Origin: Alteromonas sp. LMIT006
Lineage (GTDB): Bacteria; Pseudomonadota; Gammaproteobacteria; Enterobacterales; Alteromonadaceae
Length of the DNA stretch: 64,000 nt
Direction: 5' to 3'
NCBI RefSeq assembly: GCF_024300645.1
Contig: NZ_CP101291.1
Span: 1,860,001-1,924,000, forward strand
A program made the translations under genes and the position numbers. The notes below the pieces were generated by a model. The model was given only the letters and a program-made list of their open reading frames with translations, ran no database searches and was not told the DNA's origin. Shown one piece after another: positions 33,869 to 43,342 of this stretch; position 1 is the first letter of the stretch; each line of letters opens with the position of its first letter.

Positions 33869-35298
33869 TATGACAAGGCCTTCATTTGTTGAAACGCATC
33901 CAGTGCGCGTTCACGTGATTGTTTTAAGTCAACTATTGGTTTGGGATACTCTTTGCCTAACGTAATTTGACAGGCACGCAAAATATCTTCAGGTGCTGCC
34001 CAGGGTTGATGTATGTATTTTGGTGGAAGACGTTTGAGTTCAGGGCAGTACCGCTTCACATATTCGCCTTGCTTATCGAATTTTTCACCTTGTAACACTG
34101 GATTAAATACTCTGAAATACGGCGCCGCATCCGCCCCACTACCCGCCACCCATTGCCAGCTTGCGCTATTTGCAGCCATGTCTGCATCGAGCAAGCAGTC
34201 CCAAAACCAGCGCTCGCCTTCACGCCAATCTAGGAGCAAGTTTTTAACCAAAAATGACCCTACAATCATGCGCACTCGGTTGTGCATGTAACCGGTTTGC
34301 CACAATTCACGCATACCGGCATCGACAATAGGTACACCTGTATGCCCTGTTTGCCATGCTTTTAGTGCATCGGTATCATCTCGCCAAGGAAAGGCATCGA
34401 ATTTGTTGTTAAAATTATCCGTGGGAATGGATGGCCAGTGATACAGCAAGTAATGACTGAATTCACGCCAGCCCAGTTCGGATAAAAACGTATCAAGATG
34501 TGGATTGTCAGGATCGTTTGCATACGCATCTTTTAACGCATACCACACTTGATTGACCGAAATCTCACCAAAGTGCAAATAGGGTGATAACAGTGACGTG
34601 CCTTTAACCGCTGGTAAATTCCGCGTATCTTGATACTTATCCGATGCTTCTTGAATATAGCGAGCGAGCTTATCTTTGGCGCCAGACGCCCCGGGCTGCC
34701 ACATGGCTTTGATGTGCGTGTCCCAAGGAATACTCGGTAAGAGTGCTAAGTCGTCAATTTCAAGACTGTGGCCGTTACATTGAGCATACTCTAGTGAAGG
34801 CGCCTCCACTGGAAAACGTGGCTCGGGTTGGGCTAAACAGCCTTTGCGATAATACGGCGTGAATACTTTGTAGGGAGTACCGTCTTTTTTGACCACGCTC
34901 ATGGGTTCCCACAACAAATGGCCATTGAAACTTTGTACATCAATGCTTTGTTTTTTTAGGGTTTGTTTGATCTGTGTATCACGCTGAATTTGCCATGGCT
35001 CATAGCCTCGATTCCAAACAACTGCATTGGCGTTATTCTGCTCGATAAGTTTGGTTAATACTTGTAATGGATCACCTTGTAAGACCAATAAATTACCATC
35101 CAGTGATGCATTGAGCGCTTTTAGTGAATGGTGCAACCACCATTTGCTGGCACCACCTAATTGTGCCAACTCTGGTGCCGAGGTATCGTAAATATAAACC
35201 GGTAATATGCTGCCTGCCTTTGCCGCTGACGTCAAAGCCGGGTTGTCGTCAATGCGTAAGTCGTTTCTAAACCAATGGATCGTAATTCTGTCTGTCAT
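33868..35298 (-). CDS. phrB: Deoxyribodipyrimidine photolyase (class I CPD type)
   Basis: About 476 residues. N-terminal antenna domain (ITIHWFRNDLRIDDNPAL), then the helical FAD domain with the classical ELGWREFSHYLLYH, GMRELWQTGYMHNRVRM and DADMAANSASWQWVAGSGADAAPYFRVFNP segments. The FAD-pocket Asn and the proximal electron-transfer Trp are present. It repairs cyclobutane pyrimidine dimers in blue light. ATG 35298 is chosen; the ATG at 35337 would add 13 non-conserved residues. It is divergent from the DASH gene across 56 bases and heads the minus-strand half of the photolyase cluster. Confidence 0.94.
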   Translation of the reverse strand: MTDRITIHWFRNDLRIDDNPALTSAAKAGSILPVYIYDTSAPELAQLGGASKWWLHHSLKALNASLDGNLLVLQGDPLQVLTKLIEQNNANAVVWNRGYEPWQIQRDTQIKQTLKKQSIDVQSFNGHLLWEPMSVVKKDGTPYKVFTPYYRKGCLAQPEPRFPVEAPSLEYAQCNGHSLEIDDLALLPSIPWDTHIKAMWQPGASGAKDKLARYIQEASDKYQDTRNLPAVKGTSLLSPYLHFGEISVNQVWYALKDAYANDPDNPHLDTFLSELGWREFSHYLLYHWPSIPTDNFNNKFDAFPWRDDTDALKAWQTGHTGVPIVDAGMRELWQTGYMHNRVRMIVGSFLVKNLLLDWREGERWFWDCLLDADMAANSASWQWVAGSGADAAPYFRVFNPVLQGEKFDKQGEYVKRYCPELKRLPPKYIHQPWAAPEDILRACQITLGKEYPKPIVDLKQSRERALDAFQQMKALS

Positions 35299-35354
35299 AG
35301 TTGAACCAAAATTCGGTAAATTCAGTAAAAAATGCAAAATAATGAGGTCGCCAC

Positions 35355-36626
35355 ATGTCCAAAGGTTTATATTGGTTTCAGCATGACTTGCGTTTAGCTG
35401 ATAACAACGCGTTTAATCAAATTGTGTCCCGAGTGGATGCGTTGCATTGTATTTATGTATTGGACGAACAATGGCTTAACACCAATCATTACGGGTTTAC
35501 CGCAATTGGCGATCATCGGCTGCGTTTTATTGCTGAATCTTTGCGCGATTTAACGGCACAACTCGAAGCATTAGGCCAAACCTTGCACGTTTATGTAGGT
35601 AACCCCGTGAACATCATTGAGGAGTTGGTTGCAGAACACACTATTCATGTTGTTGGAAAGCACAGTTATCCAGGTGTGTATGAGCAACGTCAATGGCAAG
35701 CGTTGAAAACCGCCCTACCCAATTGCGGATTTGTTACGGGCAACAGTCATACTTTGTACCACTTTTCTGACTTGCCGTTTACGCTTAATGAAATGCCAGA
35801 TCACTTTACGCCCTTTCGCAAAAAGGTAGAGAAGTTTGCAGAAGTTTCACATCCAGTAACCGCTCCAGCTGTTTTACCTCCTCCCCTTATTTGTCAAAGT
35901 ACTTGGGGCGATGGATATCCAGAATTTTCAGATCCTCCTTCAGTATCCGTCATACAGCATTTGCAAGGTGGCACCACTGCAGGGCTTAAGCAAATCCACT
36001 ATTACATGAATGATACCAAGGCTTTGTTAACTTACAAAGAAACGCGCAATGGCCTTGATGGCTGGGAGTTCTCTAGCAAGCTATCGGCGTGGTTGGCCTG
36101 TGGTTGTTTATCGCCTCGTCAAGTATATTGGGCTGTCAAACGCTTTGAAGAATCGCATCATGCAAATGATTCGACGTATTGGTTGGTGTTCGAAATCTTA
36201 TGGCGTGAATTTTTCCAATGGCAGTTGGCTAAATACGGTAAAAAAATGTTTTTCCATCGAGGGATCCAAGACAAAGCCCCTACAGGCAAACACCTTACCA
36301 AGGTGTTACACCAGTGGATCAATGGTACAACCCATTACCCAATCATTAACGCGGCAATGAATCAGTTGCGCTCTACTGGTTTCACGTCAAATCGCGCAAG
36401 GCAGCTGGTGGCGAGTTGTTTCATTCATGAACTAGGTCAAGATTGGCGCTATGGGGCAGCCTATTTTGAGCACATTTTGGTGGATTTTGACCCGTCTGCC
36501 AATTGGGGGAATTGGCAGTATTTAGCTGGCGTAGGCAGTGATCCTCGCGGGTTACGCCAATTTAATTTACAAAAGCAAACTGATATTTACGATCCACATG
36601 GCACCTTCATCCGCAACTGGACCTAA
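35355..36626 (+). CDS. DASH-type cryptochrome
   Basis: A 423-residue photolyase-family protein with the DASH pattern: N-terminal [14 protein letters not shown], and a FAD domain with [19 protein letters not shown] and the [21 protein letters not shown] segment. The FAD-pocket Asn and proximal Trp are kept. DASH cryptochromes repair dimers in single-stranded DNA and may have signalling roles. It overlaps the next photolyase-family gene by 29 bases and is divergent from the CPD photolyase. Confidence 0.92.
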   Translation: MSKGLYWFQHDLRLADNNAFNQIVSRVDALHCIYVLDEQWLNTNHYGFTAIGDHRLRFIAESLRDLTAQLEALGQTLHVYVGNPVNIIEELVAEHTIHVVGKHSYPGVYEQRQWQALKTALPNCGFVTGNSHTLYHFSDLPFTLNEMPDHFTPFRKKVEKFAEVSHPVTAPAVLPPPLICQSTWGDGYPEFSDPPSVSVIQHLQGGTTAGLKQIHYYMNDTKALLTYKETRNGLDGWEFSSKLSAWLACGCLSPRQVYWAVKRFEESHHANDSTYWLVFEILWREFFQWQLAKYGKKMFFHRGIQDKAPTGKHLTKVLHQWINGTTHYPIINAAMNQLRSTGFTSNRARQLVASCFIHELGQDWRYGAAYFEHILVDFDPSANWGNWQYLAGVGSDPRGLRQFNLQKQTDIYDPHGTFIRNWT

Positions 36627-38082
36627 GCCTTCAGTAAACGTTGTCTGGTACAAACGAGATCTAAGGTTATGTGATCACACTCCCTTAAAAGCTCAAGAGT
36701 CCACAGGGGTACCTACTTTATTATTGTATGTTTTTGAGCCTAGCGTTATGGCTGATTCTCATTACGATGAACGTCATTGGCGCTTTGTGTATCAGTCATT
36801 ACGCGCCATGCAGCAAACACTTGATGATCACAATACATTAATCCTAGTCATGCTGGATGATGTGCAAAATGCCTTCAATCGGTTAGGTCAGTATTTTTTA
36901 ATACAGAGCATTTTTTCTTATCAAGAAATTGGGCTAGAGATCACGTTTACTCGTGATAAGGCCATGCAACGCTATTGCCGCGAGCAACACATCGATTGGG
37001 TTGAATACCCGCATAGCACAGTCAAGCGTGGCCCAAAGCGGATTGAAGTCTCACAAACACACTGGCATGAAGTCATGCAAGCATCATTGGATACGCCAGA
37101 TTTATCAAAAATCTCGTTTGTTCCTAGTCAGTTAATCCAACCCTTGCAAGATGATGTGCCTGATGCCTGGCAACAACCTAATCCATTAATGCAACGTGGT
37201 GGAGAAGCCTGGGCGTGGCGTACGTTTCAAGATTTTTTTGTTGAGCGTGGGCGCAACTATCAAAAACACATCTCTCGCCCACACGATGCGCGTTTTTCAT
37301 GTTCGCGGCTCTCGCCCTATTTAGCATGGGGCAACCTGTCTTTACGCCAAGTATATCAATATACCTTAGAGCAAAAATCGAACCTTGCTAAAACGTGGAC
37401 TCGCCCCCTTAATGCGATGATTTCTCGCTTGCACTGGCATGATCATTTTTTGCAAAAATTCGAGTGCGAGCCGCAAATGCAATTTTACTGTCGCAATCGA
37501 GCATATGAACAATACCCTTATGAATCGAATGAGGAATTAGTGGCGACAAGGTTAAATGCATGGCGCGAAGCCAAAACAGGCATTCCAATTATTGATGCCA
37601 ACATGCGAGCAGTGATCGCTACCGGATATATCAATTTTAGAATGCGCGCGATGTTGGTGTCTTTTTTGACGCTACATATGAATATAGATTGGCGATTAGG
37701 AGTACATCATTTGGCGAAGCAATTTTTGGATTTTGAGCCGGGCATTCATTACCCCCAATTTCAAATGCAAGCTGGGGTGACCGGTATTCACACGATACGT
37801 TTATACAACCCAGTCAAACAATCTGAAGAAAAGGACGATAAGGGTGTGTTTATAAAAAAATGGTGTCCAGAGCTTGCACAACTGCCTTTAGAACAACTTC
37901 ATACACCGTGGCGTGTTGAGCAGAACTATGACCTATTCAGTCCAGTTGTCGATGCCCCTGATTATCCAAATCCTATTATTGATGTCGATCACACAGCCAA
38001 ACTCGCACGAGAGCGTGCATGGTCGTTTCGTGAGCGTGATGATGTAAGAGCTGAAGCTCGCCGTCTGCTGACATTTGCTTAA
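36598..38082 (+). CDS. Photolyase/cryptochrome family protein of atypical type
   Basis: About 494 residues with the photolyase N-terminal domain ([18 protein letters not shown]) and FAD-binding domain ([26 protein letters not shown]). Where classical photolyases have NxxxWQW, this protein has HYPQFQM: the FAD-pocket Asn becomes His and both Trp residues are replaced. It may therefore use another electron path or act as a light sensor rather than a repair enzyme. Relatives are usually annotated simply as cryptochrome/photolyase. ATG 36598 lies inside the DASH gene end; an in-frame GTG at 36538 is less likely. It ends four bases into a convergent small gene. Confidence 0.88.
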   Translation: MAPSSATGPKPSVNVVWYKRDLRLCDHTPLKAQESTGVPTLLLYVFEPSVMADSHYDERHWRFVYQSLRAMQQTLDDHNTLILVMLDDVQNAFNRLGQYFLIQSIFSYQEIGLEITFTRDKAMQRYCREQHIDWVEYPHSTVKRGPKRIEVSQTHWHEVMQASLDTPDLSKISFVPSQLIQPLQDDVPDAWQQPNPLMQRGGEAWAWRTFQDFFVERGRNYQKHISRPHDARFSCSRLSPYLAWGNLSLRQVYQYTLEQKSNLAKTWTRPLNAMISRLHWHDHFLQKFECEPQMQFYCRNRAYEQYPYESNEELVATRLNAWREAKTGIPIIDANMRAVIATGYINFRMRAMLVSFLTLHMNIDWRLGVHHLAKQFLDFEPGIHYPQFQMQAGVTGIHTIRLYNPVKQSEEKDDKGVFIKKWCPELAQLPLEQLHTPWRVEQNYDLFSPVVDAPDYPNPIIDVDHTAKLARERAWSFRERDDVRAEARRLLTFA

Positions 38083-38342
38083 AGGTTATTATCTTCTAGA
38101 TATTGATTGAGAACTCGAATCTGACCTTTTTTGTACGCTGCGTAGGTTATGCGTAACGCATTTGACAGGATTTCAGAATCAGACCAACCCGTTTTTTCAT
38201 TTAATTCTGAGTAACATTTTAGGGCTTTCGGGCTGACATAGCCACGTACCATTTTGCGACCAAGGGCTTTTTGCTTTTCACGAAAGCGCTTTTGCTTTTC
38301 AGCATTGGCGTTAGGATTCTTTTTTCTTTTTGTCGGTTGCAT
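38079..38342 (-). CDS. Small basic protein of unknown function
   Basis: An 87-residue protein with a very basic N-terminal third ([30 protein letters not shown]) followed by a predicted strand-helix-helix part ([34 protein letters not shown]). The latter is reminiscent of a ribbon-helix-helix DNA-binding domain, though the match is not firm. ATG 38342 is preferred over 38387, which would add 15 residues. Convergent with the atypical photolyase gene and divergent from fabA, so it could be a local regulator (inference). Confidence 0.6.
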   Translation of the reverse strand: MQPTKRKKNPNANAEKQKRFREKQKALGRKMVRGYVSPKALKCYSELNEKTGWSDSEILSNALRITYAAYKKGQIRVLNQYLEDNNL

Positions 38343-38411
38343 AGATAGGTCCTTATGTAAGTGTCTAGGATAATCAAACCCCAGCAAAATAAAAAGTAAA
38401 AACTACCTGAT

Positions 38412-38428
38412 AACTGTTCAGACTTGTC
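38412..38428 (+). promoter_or_regulatory. FadR-like operator in the fabA promoter
   Basis: AACTGTTCAGACTTGTC matches 13 of 17 positions of the FadR consensus (AACTGGTCYGACCWGTT). It overlaps a -35-like TTGTCA, with TATAAA at 38445. In E. coli FadR activates fabA from a site in the same place. Confidence 0.5.
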
Positions 38429-38481
38429 ACAAGCGTCCTTGTCATATAAATTACGCACTGCATTTTATAAAGGAACATTAC

Positions 38482-39000
38482 ATGACCTTAGATCAGAACA
38501 GTTATACAAAAGAAGAATTACTCGCTTGTAGTCAAGGTGAATTATTCGGCCCAGGTAACAGTCAACTACCTGCCCCGAACATGCTCATGATGGATCGCAT
38601 TGTATCTATTACCGATGATGGTGGTGAGCACGGTAAAGGCTATATTGAAGCAGAACTCGATATTACTCCTGATCTTTGGTTTTTTGATTGCCACTTCCCT
38701 GGTGACCCAGTCATGCCAGGATGTTTAGGTCTAGACGCAATGTGGCAGTTGGTTGGTTTTTTCTTGGGTTGGTCAGGTGGCCCGGGTAAAGGTAGAGCAT
38801 TAGGTGTAGGTGAAGTAAAATTCACTGGTCAAATCTTACCGACAGCCAAAAAAGTAAGCTACAAAATCACGATGAAACGTGTGATTAAACGCAAGCTATT
38901 TATGGGTATGGCTGATGGTGAAGTATCGGTTGATGGGCGTGTGATTTATACCGCTAAAGATTTGAAAGTTGGTTTGTTCCAGGACACGTCTGCTTTCTAA
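38482..39000 (+). CDS. fabA: 3-hydroxydecanoyl-ACP dehydratase/isomerase
   Basis: A 172-residue hot-dog-fold enzyme, the usual FabA length. It dehydrates 3-hydroxydecanoyl-ACP and isomerises the product, starting unsaturated fatty acid synthesis. The catalytic His lies in [15 protein letters not shown] and the partner Asp in [11 protein letters not shown]. It has its own promoter with a FadR-like box and a shared bidirectional terminator with rmf, as in the conserved rmf-fabA neighbourhood of gammaproteobacteria. No fabB is seen in the window. Confidence 0.98.
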   Translation: MTLDQNSYTKEELLACSQGELFGPGNSQLPAPNMLMMDRIVSITDDGGEHGKGYIEAELDITPDLWFFDCHFPGDPVMPGCLGLDAMWQLVGFFLGWSGGPGKGRALGVGEVKFTGQILPTAKKVSYKITMKRVIKRKLFMGMADGEVSVDGRVIYTAKDLKVGLFQDTSAF

Positions 39001-39019
39001 AAAACCTTGGTACACATAC

Positions 39020-39048
39020 AAAAAAGGGAAGCATCGCTTCCCTTTTTT
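39020..39048. terminator. Bidirectional terminator between fabA and rmf
   Basis: Stem AAAAAAGGGAAGC / GCTTCCCTTTTTT with an ATC loop. T-runs occur on both strands, so it serves the convergent fabA and rmf genes. Confidence 0.92.
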
Positions 39049-39061
39049 GTTGGTAATTTGT

Positions 39062-39238
39062 TTAGCGCATACCAAATGTTGATATTCGCTCTTCTACTGC
39101 CTCTCGCCAACCGCCTAACCATTCTGAACGTGCATCTGTTTCAGTGAATGGACAATTTTCTTTAGCGCGACCCGCAATACCAGCCTGATAACCTTTTGCA
39201 TGTGCACGGGCCATTTTGTCCCTTTTTTGTCTCTTCAT
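39062..39238 (-). CDS. rmf: Ribosome modulation factor
   Basis: A 58-residue basic protein very similar to E. coli RMF (MKRQKRDKMARAHAKGYQAG, then WLGGWREA). RMF binds 70S ribosomes and promotes inactive 100S dimers in stationary phase. A GAGG is seven bases before ATG 39238 but only one base before ATG 39244, so 39238 is chosen. The upstream region holds a TTGAAT-ATC-ATTCAA inverted repeat (39276-39290) near a possible promoter. Confidence 0.96.
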   Translation of the reverse strand: MKRQKRDKMARAHAKGYQAGIAGRAKENCPFTETDARSEWLGGWREAVEERISTFGMR

Positions 39239-39325
39239 TGGCATACCTCAATATGATATAGAATTACTATGTATGTTGAATATCATTCAACTTTATTATA
39301 AGTACTCCTGTTCAAAACGAGATGC

Positions 39326-39349
39326 AAGAGGACAGCTATCCTCTTTTTT
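39326..39349 (+). terminator. Hairpin with T-run on the plus strand, no matching gene
   Basis: AAGAGGA / TCCTCTT stem with a six-base loop and a run of six T on the plus strand (39344-39349). No plus-strand gene ends here: fabA is already terminated at 39048 and both neighbours are on the minus strand. It could end a small antisense or trans-acting RNA, or be a leader structure. Confidence 0.5.
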
Positions 39350-39446
39350 GGGTTATATCTTAAAGTACTGAAAAGATTAATAAATAATCAATAAATCAAT
39401 TTGTAATAAAACTGTCATTTTTAGATGAAACAGTAATAACAATAGT

Positions 39447-41159
39447 TCACTTGCGTCGTCTAAATGCTAACAAACCTAGAGTCAACAAAGCCCACAGAGA
39501 CGATGATGCGCCCTTTCGCTCAGGAATAATATTATCTTGTGCATCGCAATCAATGACCTCGCCATCTGCTAATGGCTCTAATAGTACAGGAATAATTTTA
39601 TCTACCATAACTGCCTGACCATCATCGTCCGTGACCAGTTCACCGCGTACATTACGCGCTTGCCGATTGACTAATGCATTCGCAAGAATAACGTTATCAT
39701 CGTTAATGGCTTGCGCACTGACAATAGTATATGGCGCTTCACAACCAATCGCATCGTTCAAATCAATAAACTCATTTGTATCCGCGTAATATATAAAGCC
39801 ATGACGACGACGGTTTTGCACATTTGCCGACTCGACCTCGCCTTCACCCACGATAATATTATTGTTATTTATATCGCGACCTAAGCTAGCTGAGCCTGGG
39901 AAAAAGTCATCTGGGAATGTCGCTTGCTGGGCATCTAAGTCATATAAATAAAACTTGGTACGGACCGTGCCATTTACCTCACGAGAATAAAAACCGGTCA
40001 CCATATTACTGTCATTTACGTCGTAAGCTGAACTGGGTGTTTGACCGTTTTCATTCAGAAAAGGAGTAGTTTGTCCGTCAGCAAATATCGCTGCGGTTAA
40101 GAACCTTTGAATATCGCCATTGCTGTCGGCGAACGAAGATTCGCCCACAATAGTACCCGAGTCATTAATTGCCCGCGCATTACTGTAATAAATGCGTTCA
40201 ATGGAATCATTAGGGTCACGCACAAAATCAAATGGGTAGGCAAAACTTTCCTGGTCGATGATTTGACCTGAGCTGTCCACTTCCCACTTCACTGCTTGTC
40301 TAAAATTAGTGGTTGCTAAAGCATTATTTCGAGCAATATTGCGATAACATGCCTCTAGAGGCTGATCGCCTCTTACAGTTTCATCATTACAGTCGTCAAT
40401 TAAGACTTGAAACTGATTTGATATCGCAATTGTTTGATGCCCCACCACATGACGATTGCTATTGACTCCATTTGCTTCACTGACACCGCCAAGTGCAGCC
40501 TCAGCAGGAGTTAACTCAACAATGTTTCCATTTAGATTAATGAAACCGCGACGCTCGAACTCTGGTAAAACAAAGGTAATTTGTGTATCGTCGGCGTTAG
40601 TGTAATTTAGCTTATCAAACATGCCTTCACTGGTACCGACATAAAGGCTTGGAGATATCGCATCATTAATGTAGATATCTGGTCCAAAAGTATAACCATT
40701 GGTCTCATCGCGTTCTTCATCAAAACCGATCACACGTTGTGCCACCTGTCCATCTATTAGGTAAGATTGATATAAAGCAATTTGTTGAACAAATACATTA
40801 TTTTCTCGAGAACCACTGCGCGCAAGGGCCACTAAATAGTTGTAATCATCAAAATTGGGATTGCCAGCACGTGCCGCATCAATATCGGTTAAGTTGTCTT
40901 GAAGGGTTTGCGAATCAAAGTTAATCAATGAAAAATCTAGTGGAGGATTGTAATGGTCTTGCACTACCACTCCAGGATTGCCTTGTTCATCAAGCGTTTG
41001 TGCAAACACATTGACACCGAGTTCTTCAGTGGGTAACTCGACCACAGAGTAAGTTGCAGCAAGGCTTGAAAATGACATTGAGATTGCCATTCCAAGCGCG
41101 GAAAGGTTAAGTGGCTTAGTCATGGCTGATAATGGACCTCGTGCTGAATGGTTCTTCAT
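39447..41159 (-). CDS. DUF3466 family exported protein with GlyGly-CTERM-like tail
   Basis: A 570-residue protein with a signal peptide (internal part MTKPLNLSALGMAISMSFSSLAA). The repeats of the type ND-(S/N)-TIVGE and INDSGTIVGESS are like those of the DUF3466/HAF-repeat family. The C-terminus has small residues, a hydrophobic helix and a basic end (SSSLWALLTLGLLAFRRRK), a sorting tail cleaved by rhombosortase in marine gammaproteobacteria. Probably exposed on the cell surface or secreted. Placed directly after uup, three bases from its stop. ATG 41123 is an alternative start. Biological role unknown. Confidence 0.87.
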   Translation of the reverse strand: MKNHSARGPLSAMTKPLNLSALGMAISMSFSSLAATYSVVELPTEELGVNVFAQTLDEQGNPGVVVQDHYNPPLDFSLINFDSQTLQDNLTDIDAARAGNPNFDDYNYLVALARSGSRENNVFVQQIALYQSYLIDGQVAQRVIGFDEERDETNGYTFGPDIYINDAISPSLYVGTSEGMFDKLNYTNADDTQITFVLPEFERRGFINLNGNIVELTPAEAALGGVSEANGVNSNRHVVGHQTIAISNQFQVLIDDCNDETVRGDQPLEACYRNIARNNALATTNFRQAVKWEVDSSGQIIDQESFAYPFDFVRDPNDSIERIYYSNARAINDSGTIVGESSFADSNGDIQRFLTAAIFADGQTTPFLNENGQTPSSAYDVNDSNMVTGFYSREVNGTVRTKFYLYDLDAQQATFPDDFFPGSASLGRDINNNNIIVGEGEVESANVQNRRRHGFIYYADTNEFIDLNDAIGCEAPYTIVSAQAINDDNVILANALVNRQARNVRGELVTDDDGQAVMVDKIIPVLLEPLADGEVIDCDAQDNIIPERKGASSSLWALLTLGLLAFRRRK

Positions 41160-41162
41160 ATT

Positions 41163-43091
41163 TTAACTACCGCTTATTTGTTCTTGTAATGCTTCTAGTT
41201 CGTCCCAACGTTCATAAGCTGTATCTAGCTGAGCTTGACATTCAGATAGCGCAGTAAACACTGGTTGTTGGTCAGCAGGTGTCTGAGCAAAAAAATCGCT
41301 GCTATTGATCTGCGTTTCTAGTGTTTGTAATTCTGCTTCTAATCGTTCAATGGTACTTGGAAGCTGCTCTAATTCTCGTCTATCTTTGTATGATAACTTG
41401 TTACTGGTTTTTGTGACAGATTTTGTTTGGCTTTTAGGACTCTGGCCAGTCACATTAGTTCCAGAAGCGGATCGTTCTGATGCTTTTTTGTCCTGTTCAG
41501 CATACCAACTGTGCGCTGCGCTATACCCACCCACAAATTCAGACAGCCTTCCATCACCCTCAAAGACCAGTGAACTCGTCACGACGTTATCGATAAATTC
41601 TCGGTCGTGACTGACCAAAATGACACTGCCCTCATAATCAACCAGCAATGACTCCAACAGTTCAAGTGTTTCAACATCCAAATCATTAGTGGGTTCATCC
41701 AAAATCAGTAAGTTGGAAGGTTTCAGCATCAGTTTTGCAAGCAGTACGCGGTTTTTCTCACCACCGGATAAGGCACTGACTGGGGCTTTAATTCGGTCTG
41801 GGGTAAACAAGTAATCTTGTAAATAGCTAATAATATGACGCGGTCGACCATTTACCATGACTTCTTGTTTGCCATCCGCAACACAATCCGCGACGGTGGC
41901 ATTCAAATCGAGAGCTTCGCGATGTTGATCAAAATACGCAATTTCAAGATTGGCACCTTGTATTATAGAGCCACTATCGGGCTTTATTTCACCTAACAAT
42001 AAACGGATCAACGTCGATTTGCCGCAACCATTGTCACCGATAAAAGCGATTTTATCGCCACGTGCAATGTAGAGATTCAAATCGTTAACAATGGTTTTGC
42101 CTTCAATTTGATAATGTAAACCTTCTACTTCAAAAACTCGCTTACCTGATGGTGCCACGGATTGGCTTGCAATTTTGGCACTCCCCTGCACTTTTCTGCG
42201 AGCACTGTGTTGTTCGCGTAGTTTTTTGAGCGCTCTTACACGCCCTTCATTTCGGGTGCGACGAGCTTTGATGCCTTGTCTGATCCACACTTCTTCTTGA
42301 GCGAGTTTTTTGTCAAACTGAGCGTTATGCTCTTCTTCTACTGCCAGATCATGGGCTTTTTTGTCAAGGTAGGTGGCATAGTCACCAGGATAAGATGTTA
42401 ACTGCCCTCGGTCGAGATCGACAATCCGCGTCGCCATACTGCGAATAAACGCCCTATCATGGCTAATAAATACGATGCACCCTTGATATTGCGTTAATGA
42501 TTGCTCCAGCCATTTGACCATAGCTATATCGAGGTGGTTAGTTGGTTCATCTAACAATAAAATGTCAGGTTTTGTGACCAACGCTCTCGCCAGTGCAGCC
42601 TTACGTCGCCAGCCACCAGAAAGCGTGGATAAGGATACTTCTGCTGGTAATTTGAGCAAACTCAAAGTAGCAGCGATCGCATTCTCAAACTGCCAAGCGT
42701 TGTGAGTATCCAGTTGTTCTTGAAATTGGGTTAAACGTTGAATGTTTTGCTCAGAAGGGTCTTGAGCGACAAGGTTGGATTGTTCGTGATATGCTTGTAA
42801 CAGTTTACCAACTTCAGCCAGCCCTTCAGCTACATAATCAAACAGAGTCATTTCGACAGATTCGGGTGGATCTTGCGGCAGTCTTGCTATCGATATGCCA
42901 TTTTCGACGACCCGTTGACCGTCATCTAGAATGACTTCTCCCGCAATGACTTTCATTAACGTGGATTTGCCAGAGCCGTTTCGTCCAACAATACACACGC
43001 GCTCTTTGGACTCAAGCACCAAATCAATACCGTCTAATAAAGGAGGCTGACCATAAATCACCGTACCTTGGCGAATTTGAAATACACTCAT
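41163..43091 (-). CDS. uup: ABC-F ATPase Uup
   Basis: A 642-residue soluble protein with two ABC ATPase domains (Walker A GRNGSGKST and GDNGCGKST; signatures LSGGWRRK and LSGGEKNR). It also has a linker rich in Arg/Lys and a C-terminal coiled-coil domain (about 570-640) that binds DNA. Uup acts on ribosomes or branched DNA and limits precise excision of transposons. ATG 43091 overlaps the stop of the glutaredoxin-like gene (ATGA). An upstream in-frame start (43133) lies within that gene and is unlikely. Confidence 0.95.
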   Translation of the reverse strand: MSVFQIRQGTVIYGQPPLLDGIDLVLESKERVCIVGRNGSGKSTLMKVIAGEVILDDGQRVVENGISIARLPQDPPESVEMTLFDYVAEGLAEVGKLLQAYHEQSNLVAQDPSEQNIQRLTQFQEQLDTHNAWQFENAIAATLSLLKLPAEVSLSTLSGGWRRKAALARALVTKPDILLLDEPTNHLDIAMVKWLEQSLTQYQGCIVFISHDRAFIRSMATRIVDLDRGQLTSYPGDYATYLDKKAHDLAVEEEHNAQFDKKLAQEEVWIRQGIKARRTRNEGRVRALKKLREQHSARRKVQGSAKIASQSVAPSGKRVFEVEGLHYQIEGKTIVNDLNLYIARGDKIAFIGDNGCGKSTLIRLLLGEIKPDSGSIIQGANLEIAYFDQHREALDLNATVADCVADGKQEVMVNGRPRHIISYLQDYLFTPDRIKAPVSALSGGEKNRVLLAKLMLKPSNLLILDEPTNDLDVETLELLESLLVDYEGSVILVSHDREFIDNVVTSSLVFEGDGRLSEFVGGYSAAHSWYAEQDKKASERSASGTNVTGQSPKSQTKSVTKTSNKLSYKDRRELEQLPSTIERLEAELQTLETQINSSDFFAQTPADQQPVFTALSECQAQLDTAYERWDELEALQEQISGS

Positions 43092-43342
43092 AATTTGAAA
43101 AACCGTTGGATGTCTTCTTTGCCAAAAGGCCACGTCATAAAGCGATTCGCTTTCGTGTCATAAATGACTGGGATTTTGACTGCAAAATGATGATACAACT
43201 CCGTGCTGGATTTGACATCTACATACGCAATTTCATTCATAATATCTGCGGGTAAACTCGTTTCCAGCAACACTGAGGCATCATCGCATAAATGGCAGTC
43301 CTCCCCTCCTATCAACCAATATCGCTGTGAATTAAACTGCAT
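43088..43342 (-). CDS. Glutaredoxin-like protein
   Basis: An 84-residue thioredoxin-fold protein (DUF836/glutaredoxin-like) with redox motif CHLC at residues 16-19 and a cis-Pro region (KIPVIYD). Often found between rlmL and uup, as here; it overlaps the rlmKL 3' end by 11 bases and the uup start by four. Thiol partner unknown. Confidence 0.88.
   Translation of the reverse strand: MQFNSQRYWLIGGEDCHLCDDASVLLETSLPADIMNEIAYVDVKSSTELYHHFAVKIPVIYDTKANRFMTWPFGKEDIQRFFKL

Noticed and set aside
30715-38082. A complete integrative element or prophage around the recombinase
   Set aside because: No phage structural, excisionase, plasmid or transfer genes and no direct-repeat att pair could be found by eye; only the recombinase and the palindrome support mobility.
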